Positions 41,969 to 50,759 of a stretch of 64,000 bases of DNA are shown in pieces (within the stretch, counting starts at the first letter, position 1; each line of letters begins with the position of its first letter). The stretch spans positions 40,134 through 104,133 of the forward strand of contig JAFYKY010000001.1 in NCBI GenBank assembly GCA_017537345.1, read 5' to 3'. The translations under genes were made by a program, and so were the position numbers. The DNA comes from Clostridia bacterium (GTDB lineage: Bacteria > Bacillota > Clostridia > Oscillospirales > CAG-382). A model generated the notes under the pieces. That model saw only the letters and a list, made by a program, of their open reading frames with translations. It did not search any database and had not been told where the DNA came from.

Positions 41969-43438
41969 ATGAAAAAGACACTTTGCATTCTTTTGGTTTT
42001 AATTTCTTTGTTTACCGTAGCGCTGTCTGCGTGTAACGACGCGGGCGATACTTCGGAAAATGATATTTCCCAGGGACCTCAGGCATACGTGCCTCATTTG
42101 GGCGAAACGGACGCTTACAAAGGAAAAGTGCTTACCGTTCTGTCCAGCCACGAAAATAATAACTTTTCCAAGGAAGCGTTCAGCGCGGTGGAAATTACCA
42201 ACGAGCCTATAAACGACGCTTCTTATAACCGTAACATTTTGTTGGCGGAAAATTACGGCTTTACCATAGAAACTATATGGCAGGACGCTTCGGGCTTTAT
42301 TGCCAGAGTCCGTGACGATAAGTCTGCCGGTATAGACAACTACGACGTTATGGTTTCCGGACTTCAGACACTTTGTACTCTTGCGGCAGAAGGCTTTTTC
42401 CTTGATCTTAACGCGCTGGAGGATTCCAATCTTTGTCTTGACCAGCCCTGGTGGGACCAGCCCTTCAACGAGGATATGTCCGTAGCGGGAAAATTGTATT
42501 TTGCCACCGGCGATATAGTAATGCTTGATGATGAATATACCCGTTGTATTCTTTATAATAAGGATCTTATTGAAGATAACAATCTTGAAAGCCCCGCGCA
42601 GTTGGTCTATGACCACAAGTGGACGCTTGACGCCCTTTACGAAATGGCGAAGACCGCCGCTCACGAAGGCGACGGCGACGGTAAAATGACCGTTACCGGC
42701 GGCGACGTTTGGGGTCTTGTTCAGGCAAGCTTCGAAAGCTATACTCTTATTCTCGGCTCCGATTGTCCTCTGGTTTCCAAGGATGAGGACGATATTCCCC
42801 GTCTTGCAATGATGGATACGAGAAACGTAGAAGCCTTTGATAAGGTCTGGGATCTTTGTACGGACAGATCAACCACCGCCTATACCGAACAGTATTATAA
42901 ATGGGATGATCCCGATGCAGGTGCGGTGTGCCGGAACTTTGAAAAGGGTCAGGCTTTGTTCTATACCATTACGGTCAACGCAGTAAGCGGTAAGGGCTTG
43001 CGTGAAGCTGATATACGCTACGGTATACTTCCCATTCCTATGTATAACGAAGAGCAGGAAGCTTATTGCACCACTATCAATCCTTATCACTTCCACGCTG
43101 TGTCCATAAAGGAAAACTGCAAGGACGTGGATTTCGTAACCTTTGCTCTTGAAGCCTTGGCTTGGACGGGCAAAGAATACATAACCCCCGAATATTACGA
43201 AAGAACCCTTAAAAACAAGCGCATTCTGGATGATGACGATTCCGCAGAAATGCTTGATATAATCTTCTCCAACCGTATCGTAGACGTTTCTATCTGCTAT
43301 AACTGGGACGATTGTATACAGTATTACAACCGTATCTTCTCTGCAGGCGACCGCGGACTTGCCAGCCTTGTTGAATCCGAAGAAGCTCAGTTTAATTTTG
43401 AAATGGAAAAAACTCTGGTATTCTTTACCGAAGATTAA
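41969..43438 (+). CDS. Extracellular solute-binding lipoprotein, pair A copy 1
   Basis: A 489-residue lipoprotein with lipobox LSAC (Cys near residue 22). The mature protein resembles family 1 solute-binding proteins: YVPHLGETDAYKGK, an ERN-like segment ASYNRNILLAENYGF, LDQPWWDQPF, GKLYFATGDIVMLDD and YITPEYYERTLKN. It is closely similar in order and wording to the next gene (same LDQPWW, ESPAQLV, SNRIVD elements). No permease or ATPase gene is near, so the transporter must be elsewhere or the protein acts as a sensor. AAAAGGAG precedes the ATG. Confidence 0.82.
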   Translation: MKKTLCILLVLISLFTVALSACNDAGDTSENDISQGPQAYVPHLGETDAYKGKVLTVLSSHENNNFSKEAFSAVEITNEPINDASYNRNILLAENYGFTIETIWQDASGFIARVRDDKSAGIDNYDVMVSGLQTLCTLAAEGFFLDLNALEDSNLCLDQPWWDQPFNEDMSVAGKLYFATGDIVMLDDEYTRCILYNKDLIEDNNLESPAQLVYDHKWTLDALYEMAKTAAHEGDGDGKMTVTGGDVWGLVQASFESYTLILGSDCPLVSKDEDDIPRLAMMDTRNVEAFDKVWDLCTDRSTTAYTEQYYKWDDPDAGAVCRNFEKGQALFYTITVNAVSGKGLREADIRYGILPIPMYNEEQEAYCTTINPYHFHAVSIKENCKDVDFVTFALEALAWTGKEYITPEYYERTLKNKRILDDDDSAEMLDIIFSNRIVDVSICYNWDDCIQYYNRIFSAGDRGLASLVESEEAQFNFEMEKTLVFFTED

Positions 43439-43478
43439 TAACCGCTCTTATTAAAAATTATATACAAGGAGAAAACAC

Positions 43479-44960
43479 ATGAAAAAAACAGTATGTCTGC
43501 TTATGATAGTACTGATGGTGCTTTCCGTTATTCTTTGCTCCTGCAATAATAACTCCGGCGATGCATCTGATGACTCTGCAGCAGTAGACCCCAACGCGTA
43601 CGTACCCCATCTTGGCGCTACGGACAAATACGCAGGCAAGACCCTTAAGATCCTTGCCAGCGCAGGCGACACCGCAGATAGCTGGCACGCTTTCTGTAAA
43701 GAAGCTCTCGATCCCGATGCTTCTACCGGCGAACCTGTAAACGACGCCGCTTATGAGCGTAACCAGAAGATAAAGGATTGCTACGGCATCACTATCGAAA
43801 CCATCTGGTCTGCCGCTTGGACTACCTTTATTGAAAAGGTTCAGAACGACAAGGCTTCCGGTATTGATGATTATGATGTTATAGTAACCGGTCTTTCCAC
43901 CCTCGGTACTCTCGCAGCAGAAGGCTTCTTCGCAGACCTTTATTCTATCGAAGGCTCGCATCTCAGCCTTGACCAGCCCTGGTGGGACGTTGCCGCTAAC
44001 GAAGATATGTCTATCGCAAACAAGCTTTATTTCTCTACCGGCGATATTCTTATGATGGACGACGAAAACACCCGTTGCGTTGTTTATAACATAGAAATGC
44101 TCAGAAACAACAAGCTTGAATCTCCCGCACAGCTGGTTCGCGACGGCGAATGGACTCTTGATAAGTTCTGCGAAATGGCAAAGACCGCCGCTGTTCCCGA
44201 CAGCAACGGCAATATGACTCACGATAAGGATGCTATCTGGGGCAGCGTAATGGCAGCTTTCGATACGTACACCCTCGTTGTTGGCGCAAACTGTCCTATG
44301 GTTACCAAGGATGAAAACGATATTCCCGTTCTCGCAGTTATGGAAGAACGCAATTTCGACGCATTCTCTCAGGTTTACGATAAGGTTATCAGCGCCGTTG
44401 ATTCCTGCGCTTATACCGAGCGTTTCACCACTTGGTCCGATTCTACTCTCGTAGATAACTTTGCAAAGGGTCAGTCTCTCTTCCGTATCACTACTATTGA
44501 CGTGGTTAACAGCGCAGAGATCCGTGATTCCGAAGTAGCATACGGTATCCTTCCCGTTCCCAAGCTTAACAAGGAACAGGAAACCTACGCTTCCGCAGCT
44601 AACCCCTACTGGTTCCAGTGCATTGCTATCAAGGAAAACTGCAAGGATTTCGATTTCGTAACCTTCACTCTTGAAGCTATGGCTTGGTCCGCAAGAGAAT
44701 ACATCACTCCCGAATACTACGAAAGAACCCTTAAGAACAAGCGCGCTCTCCAGGATGATGACGCAGCAGAAATGCTTGACGTACTCTTCTCCAACCGTAT
44801 TGTTGATATCTCTATCGTATTCAACTGGGATGACTGTATCCAGTGGTACAACAACTGCCTTAAGACCGGCGGCGCAGGACTCTCCAGCTACGTTGAATCC
44901 CACCAGTCTGCTTTTGAAATTCAGATGACAGATACTATAGATCTGTTCCTGGAAGACTAA
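43479..44960 (+). CDS. Extracellular solute-binding lipoprotein, pair A copy 2
   Basis: A 493-residue lipoprotein, lipobox ILCSC (Cys near residue 21). It aligns with the previous protein along its length: YVPHLGATDKYAGK, LDQPWWDVAA, GDILMMDDENTRC, ESPAQLVRDGEWTLD, YITPEYYERTLKNKR and SNRIVDISI. Codon choice is markedly more biased than in copy 1 (as in hppA and the aldolase), suggesting this copy is the highly expressed one. It starts 40 bases after copy 1 with AAGGAG, and a strong terminator follows. Confidence 0.82.
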   Translation: MKKTVCLLMIVLMVLSVILCSCNNNSGDASDDSAAVDPNAYVPHLGATDKYAGKTLKILASAGDTADSWHAFCKEALDPDASTGEPVNDAAYERNQKIKDCYGITIETIWSAAWTTFIEKVQNDKASGIDDYDVIVTGLSTLGTLAAEGFFADLYSIEGSHLSLDQPWWDVAANEDMSIANKLYFSTGDILMMDDENTRCVVYNIEMLRNNKLESPAQLVRDGEWTLDKFCEMAKTAAVPDSNGNMTHDKDAIWGSVMAAFDTYTLVVGANCPMVTKDENDIPVLAVMEERNFDAFSQVYDKVISAVDSCAYTERFTTWSDSTLVDNFAKGQSLFRITTIDVVNSAEIRDSEVAYGILPVPKLNKEQETYASAANPYWFQCIAIKENCKDFDFVTFTLEAMAWSAREYITPEYYERTLKNKRALQDDDAAEMLDVLFSNRIVDISIVFNWDDCIQWYNNCLKTGGAGLSSYVESHQSAFEIQMTDTIDLFLED

Positions 44961-44986
44961 ACTGTTTTAACATATAAAGCATTTTT

Positions 44987-45030
44987 CACCCCGCAAATGT
45001 TAAAAGCATTTGCGGGGTGTATTATTTTTA
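44987..45030 (+). terminator. Terminator of pair A
   Basis: CACCCCGCAAATG/CATTTGCGGGGTG perfect 13-bp stem with a 7-base loop, then TATTATTTTTAT. Confidence 0.9.
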
Positions 45031-45104
45031 TACGCTTTTTTGTTGAAAGTGCGAAAAAAATAACGAAAAAACTGCACAAACTTGCATAAATTGAAAAAAA
45101 GCTG

Positions 45105-45133
45105 TTGCTTTTCTTTGTGTAATTTGGTAAAAT
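45105..45133 (+). promoter_or_regulatory. Promoter of dut and pair B
   Basis: TTGCTT (45105-45110) and TAAAAT (45128-45133), 17-base spacer, 43 bases before dut. Confidence 0.6.
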
Positions 45134-45176
45134 CTATGTATATATAAAGATAAGTAATTTCATTGGGAGAAGCGGT

Positions 45177-45614
45177 ATGACGGTGAGATTTGTAAAACTT
45201 AACAGCGAAGCGAAGATACCCGTTTACTCAAGCGCATCTGCCGCGGGGGCAGACCTGTGCGCCCTTCCCGGTAGTGATATTACTATCCTTCCCGGTGAAA
45301 CGGTAATGATCCATACGGGACTTGCTATGGAAATTCCGGAGGGATGCGCCGCGTTTATATTTGCCAGAAGCGGTCTTGCGTCAAAGCGCGGACTTGCTCC
45401 CGCAAATAAGGTGGGCGTAGTTGATTCGGATTACAGAGGCGAAGTTATGGTGGCTCTTCACAACCATTCGGAAACTGCGCAGACCGTCGCAGGAGGAGAG
45501 CGTATCGCCCAGATGGTCATTATGCCTTTTATACGGGGTGAGTTTGCCGAAGCGGAAAGTCTTTCGCTGACAGACCGCGGCGAAGGTGGGTTCGGCTCCA
45601 CCGGAAAAATGTAA
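45177..45614 (+). CDS. dut: dUTP diphosphatase
   Basis: A 145-residue trimeric dUTPase with all five motifs: SAGADL-type (ASAAGADLCAL), FARSGLASK, KVGVVDSDYRGE, GERIAQMVI and the C-terminal RGEGGFGSTG. It converts dUTP to dUMP and keeps uracil out of DNA. Complete and of usual length, so probably the housekeeping copy and not a phage relic. It lies 25 bases upstream of a binding-protein gene and splits the four-gene array, an odd partner for lipoproteins. Confidence 0.96.
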   Translation: MTVRFVKLNSEAKIPVYSSASAAGADLCALPGSDITILPGETVMIHTGLAMEIPEGCAAFIFARSGLASKRGLAPANKVGVVDSDYRGEVMVALHNHSETAQTVAGGERIAQMVIMPFIRGEFAEAESLSLTDRGEGGFGSTGKM

Positions 45615-45639
45615 TCAATATTCAGAAAGGAAACTGCTT

Positions 45640-47106
45640 ATGAAAAAAATTCTCTGCATTTTAATGGTTGTCCTTATGCTTTGCGCTGCTCTCGTTGCTT
45701 GTAACAATGAAATTCCGGATGATCCCGCTTCCCAGACACCTAACGAGGAATCCGAAGAGTACGTGCTTTTCTCCAATCTGCCCGAGGTTAATTTTGCCGA
45801 TGGCAATACCCCCTATGAGTTCAATATACTTACCATAGGTGACTGGTCCGGCGCGTATAAATCCGTAGAAGTAGTTCCTCACGAGCTGGCTCCCGAGCTT
45901 TTGCAGGACGCTGTGTTGGAGCGTAACGCCCTCGTTGAACAGCGTTTCGGCGTTAAGATCACCGAAACCCGTACCACCAGCTCCGCCGGTATGCTTCAGG
46001 ATATCCGCTCCAATGCATCCGCAGGATCCGACCTTTACGATGCGGTTATGCCTTATATGACCGAAGCCGCTACCCTTGCCGCAGAAGGCTTGTTCTATGA
46101 CCTTCTGGCTGAAGATGCGGTTGCGTTTGACGGCTCTTGGTGGGATCAGTCTGCTATGGAAACACTTTCTATAGATAACAAGCTGTATTTTATCACCGGT
46201 GACCTCTGCCTGCTGGCATACGATTGCACCCACTGCCTTGTTTTCAACCGTGATCTTGCCACCGAAAACGGCATAGACCCTTATCAGCTCGTATATGACG
46301 GCGAATGGACTCTGGATAAAATGCTTGAGATCTCCAAGGGTATCACCCGTGAAGAGAATAACGACGGTACCATGGACCTTGACGACGTTTGGGGCTGTCT
46401 TATCAACAGCAACTTCACCACCTCTATGTTCCTTGCTTCCGGCGAACGTCTTACCACCAAGGATGAAAACGATATGCCCGTTATCGCAGTTATGGGCACC
46501 AGACAGATCGAGGTTTTCGATAAGATCTACAATCTCTGCAGTAACGACGCTGTAGGACATATAGATTCTTCCGTAAACATCGGCAGATTCTCCAGCGTAT
46601 GGACAGCCGCTTCCACCGCTATTGCAGAAAAACGCGCGTTGTTCCGCGCTATCGCAATGGTAGATATTTTTGAAATTGCAGAATTCGAATGCTCCTTCGG
46701 TCTTCTTCCCACTCCCAAGGCAAGCGAAGATCAGGAAAACTACTATTCCAACGTTTCCGCAATTGCCGCTACCTGCGTTGCAATTCCCAAGACCAACAAA
46801 AATTACGAATGCGCCGCAGTAGTTATGGACGCTATGGCTCAGGCTTCTACCAACACCGTAAGATCCAGCTACTACGATAACCTTCTCAAGCTCCGCAAGC
46901 TTCAGGGCGAGGACGATGAAAAGATGCTTGATATCATCTTTGCAGGCCGCGTATACGATTACGGCATCCTTTTCCAGTGGGGCGGAATAAACACCTTTAT
47001 GAACGATATCGCCTTCAGCGGCACCAACAACTTCAAGTCCAAGTATGATTCTATCGAAGGCTCTATCGAAAGCGCTATCGAAAATACCATCGAAGGTATG
47101 AGGTAA
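45640..47106 (+). CDS. Extracellular solute-binding lipoprotein, pair B copy 1
   Basis: A 488-residue lipoprotein, lipobox LVAC (Cys near residue 19). Mature part: EEYVLFSNLPEVNFAD, AVLERNALVEQRFGV, SNASAGSDLYDAVMPYM, YDGEWTLDKMLEIS and SSYYDNLLKLRKLQ. These elements reappear in the gene at 47480, and weakly in pair A, so all four are one family. The ERN(A)LVEQ(R/Q)FGV motif is common in large families of clostridial binding proteins. ATG at 45640 follows AAAGGAAAC; cotranscribed with dut. Confidence 0.82.
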   Translation: MKKILCILMVVLMLCAALVACNNEIPDDPASQTPNEESEEYVLFSNLPEVNFADGNTPYEFNILTIGDWSGAYKSVEVVPHELAPELLQDAVLERNALVEQRFGVKITETRTTSSAGMLQDIRSNASAGSDLYDAVMPYMTEAATLAAEGLFYDLLAEDAVAFDGSWWDQSAMETLSIDNKLYFITGDLCLLAYDCTHCLVFNRDLATENGIDPYQLVYDGEWTLDKMLEISKGITREENNDGTMDLDDVWGCLINSNFTTSMFLASGERLTTKDENDMPVIAVMGTRQIEVFDKIYNLCSNDAVGHIDSSVNIGRFSSVWTAASTAIAEKRALFRAIAMVDIFEIAEFECSFGLLPTPKASEDQENYYSNVSAIAATCVAIPKTNKNYECAAVVMDAMAQASTNTVRSSYYDNLLKLRKLQGEDDEKMLDIIFAGRVYDYGILFQWGGINTFMNDIAFSGTNNFKSKYDSIEGSIESAIENTIEGMR

Positions 47107-47111
47107 TAAAT

Positions 47112-47441
47112 ATGAAAAAAATTTCACTTGCCGCAAAGCTTATTACCGTTGCCGTTCTTACAGTGCCTTTCGTTTATGAAAAGGACGAAAACGGCGGTTT
47201 GAAGCTCCGCGCCGTGCTTTACGATCTTAATATAGCAAAGAAAGAGGACGGCACCAAGGATATCCGTATAGATATCGGCGGTATTTTAAAGGATCAGATC
47301 AAAGCAGTTAAAAAGATAGTTTCGGATATCTCCGCTTCCCGCAAAAAGAACAGAGAAGAAGCGGATATCGATGCCGATTTCGCGGATATCGACTTCACCG
47401 CAGAGGACGAAGCCGCCGCAGACGAGATTTTGGCAGATTAA
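47112..47441 (+). CDS. Small protein with hydrophobic N-terminus and acidic tail
   Basis: A 109-residue protein of unknown family placed between two binding-protein genes. Residues 5-21 are hydrophobic (AAKLITVAVLTVPFV); the middle has a DGTKDIRIDIGGILKDQIKAVKKIV amphipathic stretch; the tail is very acidic (ADIDADFADIDFTAEDEA). It could be a single-pass or secreted adaptor. It begins 5 bases after the preceding stop without a strong site, so translation is probably coupled. Confidence 0.65.
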   Translation: MKKISLAAKLITVAVLTVPFVYEKDENGGLKLRAVLYDLNIAKKEDGTKDIRIDIGGILKDQIKAVKKIVSDISASRKKNREEADIDADFADIDFTAEDEAAADEILAD

Positions 47442-47479
47442 GCGGCATATCCCTTAAATAAATTAACAGAGGTTCAATT

Positions 47480-48940
47480 ATGAAAAAACTGTGCTGTATT
47501 TTACTTGTGGTCTTGCTTGTGGGCGCGCTGTTGGCTTCCTGCCAGCAACCCGCGCAGGAGAATTCGGAAGTTTCCGAAGTATCCGAAGAATACGTACTTT
47601 TCTCCAACCTGCCCGAAAGAGATTTTTCGGACAACGGCACCCCCACAGATTTTACTTTCTTGACGGTAGGCGATTATGCAAATACCTACGCTTCCGTTGA
47701 AATATGCCCCAGCGAGCTTTCCTCCGAGCTTATTCAGGAAGCAGTGTTCGAGCGTAACGCATTGGTAGAGCAGCAGTTCGGAGTTGTTATTAAGGAAATC
47801 CGCACCACCGGCAATGGGGAAATGGTTAACCTTATCCGTTCCAACGCATCCGCCGGTACAGACCTTTACGATGTGGTTATGCCCTGGATGCCCGATGCGG
47901 CTTCTCTTGCGCTGGAAGGACTTTTCTACAATCTGGCGGAAGATACCTCCGTTGTGGATTTTTCCGGCGAATGGTGGGCTCAGGACGCAAAGGAAACTAT
48001 GTCGATCGGCAACAATCTTTATTTTGTGACCGGCGATATGAACCTGCTTTGCTATGAATGTACTCACGTTATCGTTTTCAACAGAGATATGGTCAACGAG
48101 CTTCACCTTGAAGACCCCTATCAGCTTGTATACGACGGTGAGTGGACGATCGATAAGCTTTACGAGATCGCAAAGAGCGTAAGCGTTGATCAGGATAACG
48201 GCGTGCTTGACAGCTACGAAGACCGTTGGGGATTCCTTATCAACACCAATTACGTAACCAGTATGTTTATCGGCGCGGGCTATTCCCTTTCCGGTAAGGA
48301 TGCAGACGATCTTCCCGTTGTAACCGTTATGGGTACCGGTCAGACAGAAGCTTTTGGCAAAATATTCGATCTTTGCAACGATCCTGCCGTAGGTTATATC
48401 GAAAGCTTTATAGGCAAATATCCCCAGATCTGGGATTCCACCACGGAAGCTGTTGCAACGGGACACTGCTTGTTCCGTGCCGCTACTATCGGTAACATTC
48501 AGGCAATGGCTGAATACGAATGTAACTTCGGCGTTCTTCCCGCACCCAAGCTTAACAAGGAGCAGGAAAATTACCGTGTAAACGTTTCCGCAGTTTATTG
48601 CTCTTGCGCCGCTGTTCCCAAGACCAACAAGGAATATGAAAAAGCGGTTATCATTCTGGACGCTATGTGTCAGGCAGCCACCGGCACTGTAAAGACCAGC
48701 TATTACGATACCCTTCTTAAGATGCGTAAGCTTCAGGATAATGACGGCGCCGCAATGCTTGATATTATCTTTGACAGCCGCGTATATGATTACGCTATCA
48801 TCTTCGGTTGGGGCGGGGTAAACACCTTTATGAACCCCATCGCATTCTCCGGCTCCAACACCTTCACCTCCGCTTATGAGAGTATTGAATCCAAAATCGA
48901 ATCGGATATAGAGAAGACCATAAACACTTTGGGCAAATAA
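47480..48940 (+). CDS. Extracellular solute-binding lipoprotein, pair B copy 2
   Basis: A 486-residue lipoprotein, lipobox LASC (Cys near residue 18). EEYVLFSNLPERDFSD, AVFERNALVEQQFGV, SNASAGTDLYDVVMPWM, YQLVYDGEWTIDKLYEIA and TSYYDTLLKMRKLQ repeat those of the gene at 45640. The N-terminal 30 mature residues differ most. It ends the array, and no clear terminator was seen before the aldolase promoter. Confidence 0.82.
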   Translation: MKKLCCILLVVLLVGALLASCQQPAQENSEVSEVSEEYVLFSNLPERDFSDNGTPTDFTFLTVGDYANTYASVEICPSELSSELIQEAVFERNALVEQQFGVVIKEIRTTGNGEMVNLIRSNASAGTDLYDVVMPWMPDAASLALEGLFYNLAEDTSVVDFSGEWWAQDAKETMSIGNNLYFVTGDMNLLCYECTHVIVFNRDMVNELHLEDPYQLVYDGEWTIDKLYEIAKSVSVDQDNGVLDSYEDRWGFLINTNYVTSMFIGAGYSLSGKDADDLPVVTVMGTGQTEAFGKIFDLCNDPAVGYIESFIGKYPQIWDSTTEAVATGHCLFRAATIGNIQAMAEYECNFGVLPAPKLNKEQENYRVNVSAVYCSCAAVPKTNKEYEKAVIILDAMCQAATGTVKTSYYDTLLKMRKLQDNDGAAMLDIIFDSRVYDYAIIFGWGGVNTFMNPIAFSGSNTFTSAYESIESKIESDIEKTINTLGK

Positions 48941-48967
48941 AAAAGACTAAAAAATGCACATCTTTTC

Positions 48968-48996
48968 TTGACATTTGTAAAGAAAAGGGGTATAAT
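48968..48996 (+). promoter_or_regulatory. Promoter of fba
   Basis: Consensus TTGACA (48968-48973) and TATAAT (48991-48996), 17-base spacer. Confidence 0.85.
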
Positions 48997-49034
48997 GTCA
49001 TCGTTTGGAAAAAATTATTTAAAGGAGTATTACC

Positions 49035-49973
49035 ATGCCTCTTGTAAATTCAAAAGAAATGTTCGAAAAAGCATATAATGGCGGTTACGCTATCGGTGCT
49101 TTCAATGTCAACAATATGGAGATCGTTCAGGCGATCACCGAAGCTTGCCGTGAAGAAAAGGCTCCTGTTATCCTTCAGGTGTCCAAGGGCGCACGTGCAT
49201 ACGCAAACCACACCTACCTCGTTAAGTTGGTAGAAGCTGCAGTTATCGAATGCCCCGAAATTCCTATCGTTCTTCACCTTGACCACGGCGATAGCTTTGA
49301 AACCTGCAAATCCTGCATCGACGGCGGCTTTACTTCCGTTATGATCGACGCTTCCTCCAAGCCCTTCGAAGAGAATATCGAAATTACCAAGAAGGTAGTT
49401 GAATATGCTCACGCACGCGGCGTAGTTGTAGAAGCAGAGCTCGGCGCTCTCGCAGGCGTAGAAGACGAAGTTAACGTATCTGCAGATCACGCTCACTACA
49501 CCCGTCCCGAAGAAGTTGAGGAATTCGTAGCACGCACCGGATGTGATTCTCTTGCAATCGCTATCGGTACTTCTCACGGCGCATACAAGTTCAAGCCCGG
49601 CACAAATCCCCAGCTCCGCTTCGATATTCTCGAAGAGATCATCAAGAAGCTCCCCGGCTTCCCCATCGTTCTCCACGGTTCTTCTTCCGTTCCCCAGAAC
49701 TATGTAGAAATGGTTAACACCTACGGCGGCGCAATGCCCGGCGCTATCGGCGTTCCCGAAGAACAGCTTCGCCGCGCTGCACAGCTTGCAGTTTGCAAGA
49801 TCAATATCGACTCCGACCTCCGTCTTGCAATGACCGGTACTATCCGTAAGTTCTTTGCAGAACATCCCGATAAGTTCGACCCCAGAGAATACCTCAAGCC
49901 CGCAAGAGCAAACATCAAAGAGCTTGTTCGTCATAAGCTTGTTAACGTTCTCGGTTGCAACGGCAAAGCTTAA
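49035..49973 (+). CDS. fba: Class II fructose-bisphosphate aldolase
   Basis: A 312-residue zinc aldolase. Signature segments are AIGAFNVNNMEIVQAI, LHLDHGDSFETCKSCIDGGFTSVMIDASS (zinc His and catalytic Asp), VEAELGALAGVEDEV, DHAHYTRPEEVEEFV, GTSHGAYKF and LHGSSSVPQ. It splits fructose 1,6-bisphosphate in glycolysis. It is monocistronic with a consensus promoter and strongly biased codons, fitting a very abundant enzyme. Tagatose-bisphosphate specificity is the alternative. Confidence 0.95.
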   Translation: MPLVNSKEMFEKAYNGGYAIGAFNVNNMEIVQAITEACREEKAPVILQVSKGARAYANHTYLVKLVEAAVIECPEIPIVLHLDHGDSFETCKSCIDGGFTSVMIDASSKPFEENIEITKKVVEYAHARGVVVEAELGALAGVEDEVNVSADHAHYTRPEEVEEFVARTGCDSLAIAIGTSHGAYKFKPGTNPQLRFDILEEIIKKLPGFPIVLHGSSSVPQNYVEMVNTYGGAMPGAIGVPEEQLRRAAQLAVCKINIDSDLRLAMTGTIRKFFAEHPDKFDPREYLKPARANIKELVRHKLVNVLGCNGKA

Positions 49974-50025
49974 TCACCCCAAAAAAGGTTTTTGGTAAAT
50001 ATAGGCAATAGACGGTGGTGGTTTT

Positions 50026-50080
50026 CGAAAAACGCTTTTTCGGGGACCCCGCACGTAAACAGCTTCATTCGGCGCAGAAC
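50026..50080. repeat. Intergenic direct repeat A, copy 1
   Basis: About 55 bases beginning CGAAAAACGCTTTTTCGG, with CGGGGACCCCG and ending GCGCAGAAC. A second copy lies at 50318-50373. The core CGGGGACCCCG also occurs at 18948-18958. Confidence 0.7.
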
Positions 50081-50110
50081 CAAAAGCGCGAATAAAGAAT
50101 AATGTCATTA

Positions 50111-50186
50111 AAAGCTGATTTGTACATTTGTTTGTATAAATCAGCTTTCTTTTTAGGAAAAAATCCGTAAACGGATTTTGTTTTTA
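50111..50186. terminator. Two adjacent hairpins in the gene-free gap
   Basis: 50111-50148: AAAGCTGATTT/AAATCAGCTTT, followed by CTTTTT. 50160-50179: AAAATCCGT/ACGGATTTT, followed by GTTTTT. Either could end the fba transcript or close a short RNA made in the gap. Confidence 0.55.
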
Positions 50187-50253
50187 TGCGCTTTTGTAGA
50201 AACTTTTGTTTTGCTCGCTGTAGGTTACTACAGCTACCGCTCACAAAAGATTT

Positions 50254-50300
50254 CTTCTGCATCCAAATGAAACCGTTTACCTTCTCCTACGGCAGTTTTT
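50254..50300. repeat. Intergenic direct repeat B, copy 1
   Basis: CTTCTGCATCCAAATGAA then CCTTCTCCTACGGCAGTTTTT. A second copy at 50627-50672 keeps CTTCTGCATC, ATGAA and CTTCTCCTACGG at the same spacing. A smaller shared motif, TACTACAGCTAC, occurs just upstream of each copy (about 50226 and 50551). Confidence 0.65.
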
Positions 50301-50317
50301 ATTTAATGTATGTTTCA

Positions 50318-50373
50318 CGAAAAAACGCTTTTTCGGGGACCCCGCAAGTAAACGTTTTCTTTTAGCGCAGAAC
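50318..50373. repeat. Intergenic direct repeat A, copy 2
   Basis: CGAAAAAACGCTTTTTCGG, CGGGGACCCCG, GTAAAC and GCGCAGAAC in the same order as at 50026-50080. Confidence 0.7.
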
Positions 50374-50415
50374 AAAAACGCAAAAGTATATAGTTCTGTT
50401 TAGCTGATTCCCTAA

Positions 50416-50441
50416 TGTAGGGCGGGTGGCTTGCCCCCGCC
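50416..50441. repeat. TGTAGGGCGGG-type palindromic repeat
   Basis: TGTAGGGCGGG...CCCCCGCC palindrome. It resembles the short repeat at 8493-8520 in opposite orientation and similar units scattered in clostridial genomes. Confidence 0.5.
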
Positions 50442-50463
50442 GTGCTAATCACAAAATAAGGTA

Positions 50464-50502
50464 AAAATTCCGTAGAAGTATAAAAACATCTACGGAATTT
50501 TC
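50464..50502. terminator. Hairpin in the gene-free gap
   Basis: AAAATTCCGTAGA/TCTACGGAATTTT, 13-bp stem with a 13-base loop, flanked by A and T runs on both sides. Confidence 0.6.
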
Positions 50503-50626
50503 TTTATATTTTTGCGTTTTTTAGACGTTTTTAGTCGGGGGGCAGTAGAATACTACAGCTACACAGGGGTCCCTAAAAAAAGCTATCGCATTTTTTGGGG
50601 TGCCCAATCCCCACTCCTAAAAACGC

Positions 50627-50672
50627 CTTCTGCATCTGAATGAACGCGTCTTACTTCTCCTACGGTGGTTTT
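50627..50672. repeat. Intergenic direct repeat B, copy 2
   Basis: CTTCTGCATCTGAATGAA then ACTTCTCCTACGGTGG, matching the copy at 50254-50300. It ends just before the promoter of the fused sigma gene. Confidence 0.65.
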
Positions 50673-50675
50673 GGC

Positions 50676-50704
50676 TTGAACTTTTTTAAAAAATATTTTA
50701 TAAT
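50676..50704 (+). promoter_or_regulatory. Promoter of the fused sigma gene
   Basis: TTGAAC (50676-50681) and TATAAT (50699-50704), 17-base spacer that is almost pure A and T. Confidence 0.7.
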
Positions 50705-50759
50705 ATTTGCAACCTTTTTTGTTTTTCTCACACTACCTTAATGAAAGGAGGTCAGGCAA

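Noticed and set aside
50311..50320. TGTTTCACGA, half of a parS site
   Set aside because: The second half of TGTTTCACGTGAAACA is missing, and it lies inside a repeat copy.
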